A stretch of DNA of 12,736 nucleotides from Gammaproteobacteria bacterium (lineage in GTDB: Bacteria; Pseudomonadota; Gammaproteobacteria; Pseudomonadales; Azotimanducaceae_A). The position numbers and the translations under genes are program-made. Position 1 is the stretch's first letter; every line of letters starts with the position of its first letter. Location: positions 76,774 through 89,509 of the forward strand of contig PAWP01000070.1 of the NCBI GenBank assembly GCA_002714125.1, in the 5' to 3' direction. Positions 1 through 6,155 of the stretch are shown here, piece after piece. Under the pieces are notes generated by a model. That model saw only the letters and a program-made list of their open reading frames with translations, was not told the origin of the DNA and did not search any database.

Positions 1-353
1 GGGCCAGCCGAACTGCGCTCACCTTCGAACGGATACTTGCACCATGAGATCATCTGCTTGGCCATCTCAGGTGTGTTAATCATCGGTGAGATGATGCCTT
101 TGGCGCCCTGGTCTAGGGCGTAGCAAATCTGATCCTGGCGGTTTTCGCCAACCCTGATGATGGGGATGGCATCTGCGCCACGCATTGCAGCCACTGGGCG
201 TCCCAGTTGCTTTATTTCATCTGGCGAATGCTGTGTGTCGAACAGGAGGAAGTCGAAACCCGCGTTTGCAAGGAAGCGTGAGTCGTTGGTGGATCCGGCA
301 GTGGTACCGATCGCGGTTTCTCCTGCTTTCAGTTTTGCTTTTACGGTGTTCAT
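1..353 (-). CDS. HpcH/HpaI-family aldolase, N-terminal part (runs off the window start)
   Basis: This is the first 117 codons of a leftward gene whose C-terminal half lies outside the window. The ATG is at 353-351 and is preceded by AGGAG (370-366) with a 12-nt spacer. The translation matches the class II pyruvate-dependent aldolase family HpcH/HpaI (HpaI, GarL, RhmA): residues 33-44 read FDFLLFDTQHSP, with His42 in the place of the family's catalytic histidine, and PIIRV at 64-68 carries Arg67 in the place of the pyruvate-binding arginine. QGAKGIISPMINTPEMAK corresponds to the segment before the metal site. The metal-binding Glu and Asp would be encoded outside the window. Members cleave 2-keto-3-deoxy acids to pyruvate plus an aldehyde. 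The SDR gene lies 148 bp upstream on the same strand, so the two may belong to one sugar-acid pathway. Family assignment is firm; the exact substrate is unknown. Confidence 0.88.
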   Translation of the reverse strand, partial: MNTVKAKLKAGETAIGTTAGSTNDSRFLANAGFDFLLFDTQHSPDEIKQLGRPVAAMRGADAIPIIRVGENRQDQICYALDQGAKGIISPMINTPEMAKQMISWCKYPFEGERSSAG

Positions 354-464
354 GCTGTTGTTTTTCTCCTGCGGAAATCGCGATGTGTGGACACTGTGTC
401 AGCCTGCTAAGCCAGATTGGGCGGCAAACAACGGCAGACCGAAAGAGCGCCAAGAGTACCGGAG

Positions 465-484
465 AAAACCCAAGCGCGCTTGAG
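465..484 (-). terminator. weak intrinsic-terminator-like hairpin after the SDR gene
   Basis: Read on the minus strand, CTCAAG, loop CGCG and CTTGGG form a 6-bp stem with one G-T wobble, followed directly by TTTT (468-465). It lies 17 bp after the SDR stop codon. The short stem and short T tract make it weak, so it may only partly separate the SDR gene from the aldolase gene. The same gap (354-501) also holds an 11-bp perfect palindrome, GACACTGTGTC, at 390-400, upstream of the aldolase ribosome-binding site. It is too short to name as an operator. Confidence 0.35.
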
Positions 485-501
485 GGTGTTAAATGGATCC
501 A

Positions 502-1392
502 TCAGCCCACACGCCCAACCGAACTGCCCAGCATCGTTGCGATGTCGGTTGCGTAGGTCAATTCTGAATCATCTTCGGGCGTGTAGCCCAACACCCGACG
601 CGCGTTCGCGAGTGACCAGAATGCCCGGGTATTGTTGCTGATCCCGTACACCACTTGCCACGGAATGCCGTGTTCGTTGCGGACGTCCTCTGTGTCCACC
701 GAGCGGAATAGCAGTTGGGTCAGATCCCGAGGGCTGATCCAAGCACCCAGGTCCCTCTTGTAGCCCGCTGGGTCGCCGTAAGCAGCAAGCGCCAGATTGC
801 GGGGGGCACCGATCCTCACCATAACAACCTCCAGTTGGCGATTATCTTTGAGCGCGCTGCCAGTGTGAGTCTGGTTGCCGGAGGCGTCCGAGAAGTCTCC
901 CATCCCGCTTGCGAACAGGAAGCCGAGGTGCTCGTAGGTGGCCTTGGCCCAGCCGTAGAAGTTGTCGGACAGTGGTAAGGCGTAAGGATCCAGCGATTCC
1001 AACTGGCCGGAGTGAATGAGTGCATGTTCATACCAGTCCGCGGCGTGGTTAGAACTGGCCATGACGACTCTTTTCACGCCGGCTTCCAGGGCGCAACGGA
1101 ACACGTTGTAGGCCATGTCCACGTTTTCACGTTCGCCGAGGTAATGATCGAGCGGATTCCCGCTGCGGCGTTTGTAGCCAAGGTGTATGACGGCATCGAT
1201 ACCTTCGAAAAGGTGGGCATAAGCGCCGCGCTCGAGGTTGATCAAATCCGCTGTCTGAATGCCCGGCACGGTGGTACCAGATCGATCCTTGTCCTCGATG
1301 TCTACCAGTGTGAGTTCAAATTGATCGCGGAACGTTGGCAGGATCTGAGCTGCGATGTAGCCGGCGGCACCGGTGATGAGGACTTTGCGCAT
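502..1392 (-). CDS. NAD(P)-dependent extended-SDR oxidoreductase, uronate-dehydrogenase-like
   Basis: A 296-residue Rossmann-fold enzyme. The frame is open to 1527, but the fold begins at MRKVLITGAAGYIA, so the ATG at 1392-1390 is the start. Visible features are the nucleotide loop TGAAGYIA (7-14), an acidic residue at the end of beta-2 (VDIED, 30-34) that favours NAD, the serine motif VVMASSNHAADWY (109-121), and the catalytic pair Tyr146 and Lys150 (YGWAK). ASSNH and the later WISPRDLTQL resemble uronate dehydrogenases (Udh), which oxidise galacturonate or glucuronate to aldarolactones. That sub-family call is tentative; other NAD-dependent epimerases/dehydratases share the fold. The third glycine of the usual GxxGxxG loop is alanine, and a polar stretch at about 163-185 looks like an insertion. 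The gene is leftward, upstream of an HpcH/HpaI aldolase and divergent from the GST and dehydratase pair. Cytoplasmic; no signal peptide. Confidence 0.88.
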   Translation of the reverse strand: MRKVLITGAAGYIAAQILPTFRDQFELTLVDIEDKDRSGTTVPGIQTADLINLERGAYAHLFEGIDAVIHLGYKRRSGNPLDHYLGERENVDMAYNVFRCALEAGVKRVVMASSNHAADWYEHALIHSGQLESLDPYALPLSDNFYGWAKATYEHLGFLFASGMGDFSDASGNQTHTGSALKDNRQLEVVMVRIGAPRNLALAAYGDPAGYKRDLGAWISPRDLTQLLFRSVDTEDVRNEHGIPWQVVYGISNNTRAFWSLANARRVLGYTPEDDSELTYATDIATMLGSSVGRVG

Positions 1393-1472
1393 GGCACATT
1401 CTCTGGCTGATGAATTCTTGGCCCCACCATCGCAAATGGCGTCATCTCGTGCCAGATCCTGGCGTTTTTTGC

Positions 1473-1492
1473 CTTGCGTCAAATAGCGCAAG
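1473..1492. promoter_or_regulatory. inverted repeat in the divergent spacer, possible operator
   Basis: CTTGCG (1473-1478) and CGCAAG (1487-1492) are perfect 6-bp inverted arms around an 8-nt AT-rich centre. The element sits in the 226-bp spacer between the leftward SDR gene and the rightward GST gene, about 80 bp from the SDR start and 126 bp from the GST start, so one bound regulator could act on both. No regulator gene is in the window and I could not match the site to a known family. Operator function is inference. Confidence 0.35.
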
Positions 1493-1562
1493 CTCGGCCT
1501 GCTAGTGAAACGGCAACGACCGACCATGCCGATGCGATTCTATATCCGTGCCCCCGTGGACA

Positions 1563-1585
1563 ATCCTCACCGCCTGAGTGAGGAT
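1563..1585. promoter_or_regulatory. perfect 8-bp inverted repeat upstream of the GST gene
   Basis: ATCCTCAC (1563-1570) and GTGAGGAT (1578-1585) are perfect inverted arms with a 7-nt spacer. The repeat ends 33 bp before the GTG start of the GST-like gene. A TATATC at 1541-1546 could be a -10 box, but no good -35 accompanies it. If it is, the repeat would lie in the mRNA leader and could form a hairpin; otherwise it could be an operator at or near the promoter. No T tract follows, so it is not a standard intrinsic terminator. Confidence 0.4.
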
Positions 1586-1618
1586 GCCCCGGTCATTCAT
1601 CGCAGGAAGGGCCGGTTC

Positions 1619-2251
1619 GTGAAACTCTACATGGTGCCTTTGGCACCCAACCCCACAAAGGTCATGTTGTATATCGCGGAGAGGGAAGCGCTGGGTACAG
1701 CGTTGCCGATCGAGCAGATCGTAGTCAACACTTTGAAAGGGAGACATCGGGAGCCGGAGCATATCGCCCGCAATCCCTTTGGTACGTTGCCGGTACTGGA
1801 GCTGGACGACGGCAGCTACATCGTAGAGTCGAGAGCGGTGGTTGGTTATCTCGAGGACAAGTACCCCGAAGGCGCGTTGCTGGGTGCCTCTCCCGAAGAG
1901 CGTGGTAAGGCGAGGGATGTCGAGCGGATATGTGATGTGCGGGTGCTGGCATCGCTTGGGGGCTATGTACATGCCACTAGGTCACCGCTGGGCTTGCCGG
2001 CTAATCCTGAGAAGGCCGCGGAACTGGAGAAAGGGCTGCAGGCGCCCCTCGACTACCTCGAGTCGCTGCTTGCCGACGGTCGCCCGTTGCTGCTCGGAGA
2101 TCACGTGACGCCTGCTGACTGTACGCTGGCAGCGGGTTTTCAGTTCCTGCGCTGGGCAGACGGCGACCTTATGGGGGAGCGTCGGAATCTGCGTGGTTGG
2201 GATGAGCGTTACCGCGCGCGGGCCTCGGTTGCTGATGTATTGAAGTGGTAG
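1619..2251 (+). CDS. glutathione S-transferase-like protein
   Basis: A cytosolic GST-fold protein of about 210 residues, the usual family length. I place the start at GTG 1619 because AGGAAGG (1604-1610) lies 8 nt upstream and the protein then begins VKLYMVPLAPNPTKV, the first strand and helix of the thioredoxin-like domain. The frame is open back to an ATG at 1505, but those 38 residues look unlike a GST. Visible G-site features are NPFGTLPVLEL with the cis-proline (Pro58) and the glutathione-binding VESRAV (Glu70-Ser71). The all-alpha C-terminal domain includes the capping motif TPADCTLAA. Ala9 replaces the Ser/Cys found in this loop in several classes, so the catalytic residue is unclear; Asn11 is a candidate, as in Ure2p/Nu-like proteins. 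The dehydratase gene begins 15 bp downstream, so the two are probably cotranscribed. Its role, thiol conjugation or lyase, is unknown. Confidence 0.87.
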   Translation: MKLYMVPLAPNPTKVMLYIAEREALGTALPIEQIVVNTLKGRHREPEHIARNPFGTLPVLELDDGSYIVESRAVVGYLEDKYPEGALLGASPEERGKARDVERICDVRVLASLGGYVHATRSPLGLPANPEKAAELEKGLQAPLDYLESLLADGRPLLLGDHVTPADCTLAAGFQFLRWADGDLMGERRNLRGWDERYRARASVADVLKW

Positions 2252-2266
2252 GGGCTGATCGCCGTC

Positions 2267-3400
2267 ATGAAAGTCACGGGAATCCAACCCTTCTGTTTTG
2301 CTGATGATGAGGGCCGTAAGTACTTCATCGTCAAGGTTGAGACCGATGCCGGTATCCATGGGCTCGGTGAGGTCGGCATCCCGAACTGGGGAGGTGCGGT
2401 CAGCGCAGCGCTCGAACAGCTTGCGGAGCTCGTAATCGGACGTGACCCGTTTGCAACCGAAGCGCTGTGGCAAGAGATGTTCCGCGCCGGATTCTTCCCG
2501 GCGGATAAGGTCTACAGCTGCGCGATCAGTGCAATCGACATAGCGCTCTGGGATATCAAAGGAAAAGCGCTGGATATGCCGGTTTACAAGCTGCTTGGTG
2601 GCCCCGTGCGCGACAAGGTGATCTGTTATCCCCATGTTGGCGGCGCGACTACCGATGAGCTGATTGCGAGTTGCAAGGACCATGTGGATGCCGGTTGGCA
2701 GTTTGTGCGTTGGCACCTGCCCGGCGAACCAGTGCTGGAGCCACGGGAGGCTGTGCCGGCTTGCGTTGAGCAGATCGATGCAATCCGTCAATCGCTACCG
2801 GATGTTGGTATCTGCCTCGATGTCCACACGCGGCTGGATCCGGCCCATACCATTGAGCTATGCAGGCGCCTTGAACCGTATGGCCTCTTTTTCATTGAGG
2901 ACCCCCTGCGTTCGGAAAATCCTGGCAGTTACCGGTCGCTCGCGCAACACGTTCACATCCCAATCGCAGCAGGTGAGCAGTGGTCGTCAAAGTGGGGCTT
3001 TCGCGAGGTGATCGAAGAAGAGCTGATAGCCTATGCCCGGATCGATCTCTGCATCGTGGGTGGCTTGACCGAGGCGCTCAAGGTGACCCATTGGAGTGAG
3101 ACACATTACATTGATATCGTGCCACACAACCCCCTAGGGCCAGTCAGCGCGGCTGCAGGGGTCGCGCTTTGCATGGCGTCGACGAACGTGGGTGTGCAGG
3201 AGATGCCACGTGCACCAGGCACCTATGCAACGGACCTCTTCCCGCGTCAGATTAGCTGGGAAGACGGCTACGCCCGCTGCGTTGACGCACCGGGACTTGG
3301 TGTTGAGCTGAACGAGGCACTGGCCCTTGAGCGTAGGGTACCGCTTTCGAGCTGGCTGCCGCGGGTGAGTCGCAAGGACGGCGCGTTCTCCAACTGGTGA
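2267..3400 (+). CDS. enolase-superfamily acid-sugar dehydratase (MR/MLE family, galactonate-dehydratase-like)
   Basis: A 377-residue, full-length member of the mandelate racemase/muconate lactonising enzyme family. The N-terminal capping domain occupies about 1-115, and the barrel follows. The Mg2+ ligands are visible as Asp185 (CLDVHTR), Glu211 (FIEDPL) and Glu237 (AAGEQ). His187 in DVH and His287 in PHNPLGP match the general acid and base histidines of D-galactonate dehydratase (E. coli DgoD: D183, H185, E209, E235, H285), with almost identical numbering. Enzymes with this layout dehydrate aldonates or related sugar acids to 2-keto-3-deoxy acids. The substrate cannot be read from sequence; galactonate, gluconate, arabinonate and mannonate-like acids are all possible. 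The ATG start is 15 bp after the GST stop, and the Shine-Dalgarno is weak (AGGGG overlapping that stop). The product is the kind of molecule that the HpcH/HpaI aldolase at the left edge would split. Confidence 0.9.
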   Translation: MKVTGIQPFCFADDEGRKYFIVKVETDAGIHGLGEVGIPNWGGAVSAALEQLAELVIGRDPFATEALWQEMFRAGFFPADKVYSCAISAIDIALWDIKGKALDMPVYKLLGGPVRDKVICYPHVGGATTDELIASCKDHVDAGWQFVRWHLPGEPVLEPREAVPACVEQIDAIRQSLPDVGICLDVHTRLDPAHTIELCRRLEPYGLFFIEDPLRSENPGSYRSLAQHVHIPIAAGEQWSSKWGFREVIEEELIAYARIDLCIVGGLTEALKVTHWSETHYIDIVPHNPLGPVSAAAGVALCMASTNVGVQEMPRAPGTYATDLFPRQISWEDGYARCVDAPGLGVELNEALALERRVPLSSWLPRVSRKDGAFSNW

Positions 3401-3530
3401 CGCAAGTCGGTTGAGGTCCTGCTGGGCGAGGTCCGGTTGATTGACATGCAGTGCCGCGTCAGGCCTGCTTGCGCCTCAACAGGTCCGCTCAGCAGCCGGC
3501 CTTCCGAGGTGAAGAGGTAGTCGACAAACA

Positions 3531-4841
3531 GTGAGTGTTCATGAACATGATGGTCCCTCACCAGGTGGTCTGACTTTGCCCGCTCTTTCGGAGAGTCGTT
3601 GGCTTCGATTTTCCACCTTCACCGCTTTCTACTTTGCCCAGGGCGTGCCTATTGGGCTCTTGACGATAGCGCTTCCGGCATGGATGGCAGAGCAGGGTCG
3701 CGACCTTGCGGAGATTGCCGGCTTTTCAGCGGTTGTGGGTTTGCCCTGGGCGATCAAGCTCATCATGGGTCCGTTGATGGACCGCTTTACGTTCATGCCA
3801 ATGGGGTTTCGCCGGCCGTGGGCACTGTTTGCGCAGTTTGGTTTGGCCATGTCATTTGTTGCGATTGCGCTACTAGGAGGGCTTGAAGGGGAGTCGTTGG
3901 TATTGCTGACTACGCTCGGGTTCATCGCAAACGCGTTTGCCGCCTCCCAGGACGTCGCCATCGACGGCATGGCGATAGACGTTCTGCCGGTGGAAGATCG
4001 TGGGCGTGCGAATGCGTTTATGGCGTGTGGCCAGCGTTTTGGGTTTGCGGTGTTTGGCGCCATCACGGGTACTTTGTTGGTGATGTTCGGTCTTGCAGTT
4101 GCCGCGTTCACCTGTGCGGTGGCGGTAGGCTTGGTTTTCTTGCTCGGTGCCATAGTCATTGAGCGGCCTGGTGAACGGCGTATGCCTTGGAGCCCTGGCG
4201 CGGCGGCTGAGGTCGACCGGGCCACAGAACCCGGTGTCGGGAGCTACATGCGCCAGCTCATTGTTGTGCTGTTCATGCCTATGAGCATTCTGTTGATAGC
4301 GGTGGAGTTCCTAAACCGAGTTCGGGATGGATTTGCAGTAGTGGTGCAGCCGATATTTGCAACCATCGAATTTGGCGCGAGCACTGAGGTATACACTCAG
4401 GCGAACGGAATTATTGACCTGACTGCTGCTGTTGTCGGTGTCTGTATCGGGCCGTTGATTGACCGGGCCGGCGCCAAACGGTTTCTATTGGGTGCGTTGG
4501 TGGCCTCGGCAGCATTGCATCTGCTGATGGCTTTTTCGCAGTCACTTTGGAAAGACTCAACCTTCATTTTGCCGATGTGGGCCGCCATTTCGTTTGCTGG
4601 TCAGGTGATCTTCATTGCCATCATCGCGATGTTTATGAATATCTGTACGCCCAGCATTGCAGCGACGCAGTTTGCGATTTACATGTCGCTTGCCAATCTG
4701 TCGCGTACCGCAGGCATGGGCATCCTTGCGGCAGTGGGTGGTGGTCTGACCACACAGGACAATTTCATCGTGATGGGCGGTTTATTGATTGCAGCCGCCG
4801 CCATGCTGGTGTTTGTGCGGGAGCAAAGGCCCGTAGTTTGA
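3531..4841 (+). CDS. AmpG/acetyl-CoA-transporter-type MFS permease
   Basis: A 436-residue, strongly hydrophobic protein with about 12 predicted membrane helices, in the inner membrane. Two stretches are diagnostic of the PAT family of the major facilitator superfamily (AmpG muropeptide permease, SLC33-type acetyl-CoA transporters): YFAQGVPIGLLTIALPAW (34-51) and SQDVAIDGMAIDVL (139-152), with the cytoplasmic signature GPLMDR (80-85) between them. A polar loop at about 210-238 separates the two six-helix halves. The only start upstream of the first helix is GTG 3531, because TGA at 3510 closes the frame; GAAGAGG (3511-3517) lies 13 nt before it, which is long but usable. It follows the dehydratase gene by 130 bp on the same strand. 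AmpG carries anhydromuropeptides, but this group also holds transporters of unknown substrate, so sugar-acid uptake is equally possible here. Confidence 0.85.
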   Translation: MSVHEHDGPSPGGLTLPALSESRWLRFSTFTAFYFAQGVPIGLLTIALPAWMAEQGRDLAEIAGFSAVVGLPWAIKLIMGPLMDRFTFMPMGFRRPWALFAQFGLAMSFVAIALLGGLEGESLVLLTTLGFIANAFAASQDVAIDGMAIDVLPVEDRGRANAFMACGQRFGFAVFGAITGTLLVMFGLAVAAFTCAVAVGLVFLLGAIVIERPGERRMPWSPGAAAEVDRATEPGVGSYMRQLIVVLFMPMSILLIAVEFLNRVRDGFAVVVQPIFATIEFGASTEVYTQANGIIDLTAAVVGVCIGPLIDRAGAKRFLLGALVASAALHLLMAFSQSLWKDSTFILPMWAAISFAGQVIFIAIIAMFMNICTPSIAATQFAIYMSLANLSRTAGMGILAAVGGGLTTQDNFIVMGGLLIAAAAMLVFVREQRPVV

Positions 4842-5073
4842 GGCTTTAGACCTGCGAACGCCGACGCGCATGACCTTTTTAACTGATGGGTTGGGGCTCG
4901 TATGCGCTCCTCGCGGAGCAGATACTCGCGTGATACGGTGTCCGGATGCGGTAATTGAGCTCTTCACTATTTTAGATGGCAAACACGTACCCGCGTTTGC
5001 GCGCGATTTCAATCGATGTGTGATTGTCGGACTGTTTGCACTCAAAAAGAACTAGTCCAAACGGGGGGATGGC
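4842..5073. other. 232-bp intergenic stretch, no convincing gene
   Basis: This gap between the permease and metallo-hydrolase genes contains a 61-codon frame (4870-5055, plus strand) that has no ribosome-binding site and no family resemblance I can see. A 5-bp GCTCC/GGAGC hairpin (4906-4919, loop TCGC) lacks a T tract. I see no clear sigma70 promoter, although the hydrolase gene presumably has its own, given the length of the gap. Confidence 0.5.
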
Positions 5074-6123
5074 ATGGGGTATCTGAAAATGGCAGTGCTT
5101 CTTGCCTGCATATCTGTTGCAGGGTGTGCTACCGACGGGGTCGGGGGACCGACACCGGCACTGCAGACGTACGCACACAACTTCGAAGAGATCGCGCCGG
5201 GTGTCTATTTCGCGACCGGGACGGGTAACGTCAATGTGGCAAGCAACGCGCTGGTGGTTGTCAACGACACCGAAGTGCTCGTTGTCGACTCACATATTAC
5301 TGCCGATGCAGCGTATGAATTAGTTGCCTCCATAGGAGAGCTCACTGGTAAACCCATTCGCCAGGTGGTGAATACTCACTTTCACTTCGACCATGCCCAT
5401 GGCAATCAGGTGTTCCCTGCGGGGACCGCAATTATTGGTCACGAATACACCGCGGAGAAGCTTAGGGGTGATCCTTTAGCGGAGGACACTTATCAGGTGA
5501 TTGGGAGTCCAGTGGCTCAGGGGGAAATCCTCAGGATGCTCGAGTTCCGCATTCAGGGTGAAACCGATGACGCCGCCCGCGCAGCGCTTGAGATACAGCA
5601 GGCTGCCCTAATGCGCCATATTGAGGCGCTTGGCGAGGTCATACCTACCCCGCCCAACGTGACGTTTAACGATCGCATGTCCGTGCGCAGCGGCGACAGA
5701 GAGATTCAACTGCTGCACCTTGGTAGGGGCCATACTGGTGGTGACGTGGTGGTCTACCTACCAGAGGAAAAAGTCGCCTTTACGGGCGATCTTTTGTACC
5801 CGGGCGCGCCCTATCTTGGTGATGCGTTTGCTGACGAATACCCGTCGACGCTCGAGAGGCTTAAGCAGCTCGATCTTGAGATTATCGCGGGCGGCCATGG
5901 TGGCCTGATGTACGGCAAATCTGCCATCGAAGACTCCCAGGCCTATCTGCGTGATTACTGGGGCCAGGTCTCCGGCTCATTCCGCGCGGGACGGAGCGTA
6001 GATGAAGCGGTTGCGGCTCTCGACCTCTCTGCCTACAAGGAGTTTGCCGCGTTCCAGTTGACGGCGCCTGGCGTACTAAGGCTTGAAGTTTCTCGGATGT
6101 ACGAGCGTTTACGGGCCCGCTGA
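5074..6123 (+). CDS. metallo-beta-lactamase-fold hydrolase, predicted lipoprotein
   Basis: A 349-residue MBL-fold protein. A run of G (5063-5068) stands 5 nt before the ATG. The N-terminus MGYLKMAVLLACISVAGC is a short lipoprotein signal with lipobox VAGC (Cys18), so the protein is probably anchored on the periplasmic side. The zinc ligands of a two-metal site are all present: THFHFDH (His102, His104, Asp106, His107), GHTGGD (His220), FTGD (Asp239) and GGHGG (His275). Between the first and second ligand groups, about 125-195, there is a long, partly helical insertion (ALEIQQAALMRHIEALGE). The overall layout resembles secreted MBL-fold metallohydrolases of the cyclase/SoxH-like type more than classical beta-lactamases, but the substrate is unknown. 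It ends 12 bp from a convergent CoA-transferase gene. Confidence 0.88.
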   Translation: MGYLKMAVLLACISVAGCATDGVGGPTPALQTYAHNFEEIAPGVYFATGTGNVNVASNALVVVNDTEVLVVDSHITADAAYELVASIGELTGKPIRQVVNTHFHFDHAHGNQVFPAGTAIIGHEYTAEKLRGDPLAEDTYQVIGSPVAQGEILRMLEFRIQGETDDAARAALEIQQAALMRHIEALGEVIPTPPNVTFNDRMSVRSGDREIQLLHLGRGHTGGDVVVYLPEEKVAFTGDLLYPGAPYLGDAFADEYPSTLERLKQLDLEIIAGGHGGLMYGKSAIEDSQAYLRDYWGQVSGSFRAGRSVDEAVAALDLSAYKEFAAFQLTAPGVLRLEVSRMYERLRAR

Positions 6124-6133
6124 GTCGCCTCGC

Positions 6134-6155
6134 CCTCACTCCATCGCGAGTGAGG
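6134..6155. terminator. hairpin at the convergent gene ends, possible bidirectional terminator
   Basis: CCTCACTC (6134-6141) and GAGTGAGG (6148-6155) form a perfect 8-bp stem with a 6-nt loop. It lies 11 bp after the metallo-hydrolase stop and overlaps the last codons of the CoA-transferase gene from the other strand. The position suits a shared terminator, but neither strand has a clear T tract, so it may not terminate efficiently. Confidence 0.35.

Noticed and set aside
1505..1618. N-terminal extension of the GST-like protein from ATG 1505
   Set aside because: The residues do not resemble a GST, and they would translate the spacer with the inverted repeat. GTG 1619 has a good ribosome-binding site and begins exactly at the first beta strand.
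3441..3446. TTGACA as a -35 box for the permease gene
   Set aside because: No -10-like hexamer occurs at 16-18 bp downstream (CCTGCT region).
3401..3530. Readthrough of the dehydratase TGA (3398-3400) into a 39-codon open stretch
   Set aside because: The dehydratase is already full length for its family, the extension has no family resemblance, and there is no Cys-equivalent position at the TGA; treated as a normal stop.
4870..5055. 61-codon open frame between the permease and metallo-hydrolase genes
   Set aside because: No ribosome-binding site, no recognisable motif, and other frames of the same stretch are equally open; probably chance.
1565..6155. Shared CCTCAC/GTGAGG arms in the hairpins at 1563-1585 and 6134-6155 as copies of one element
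   Set aside because: Spacing between arms differs (7 versus 10 nt) and the settings differ (upstream spacer versus convergent gene ends); likely coincidence.
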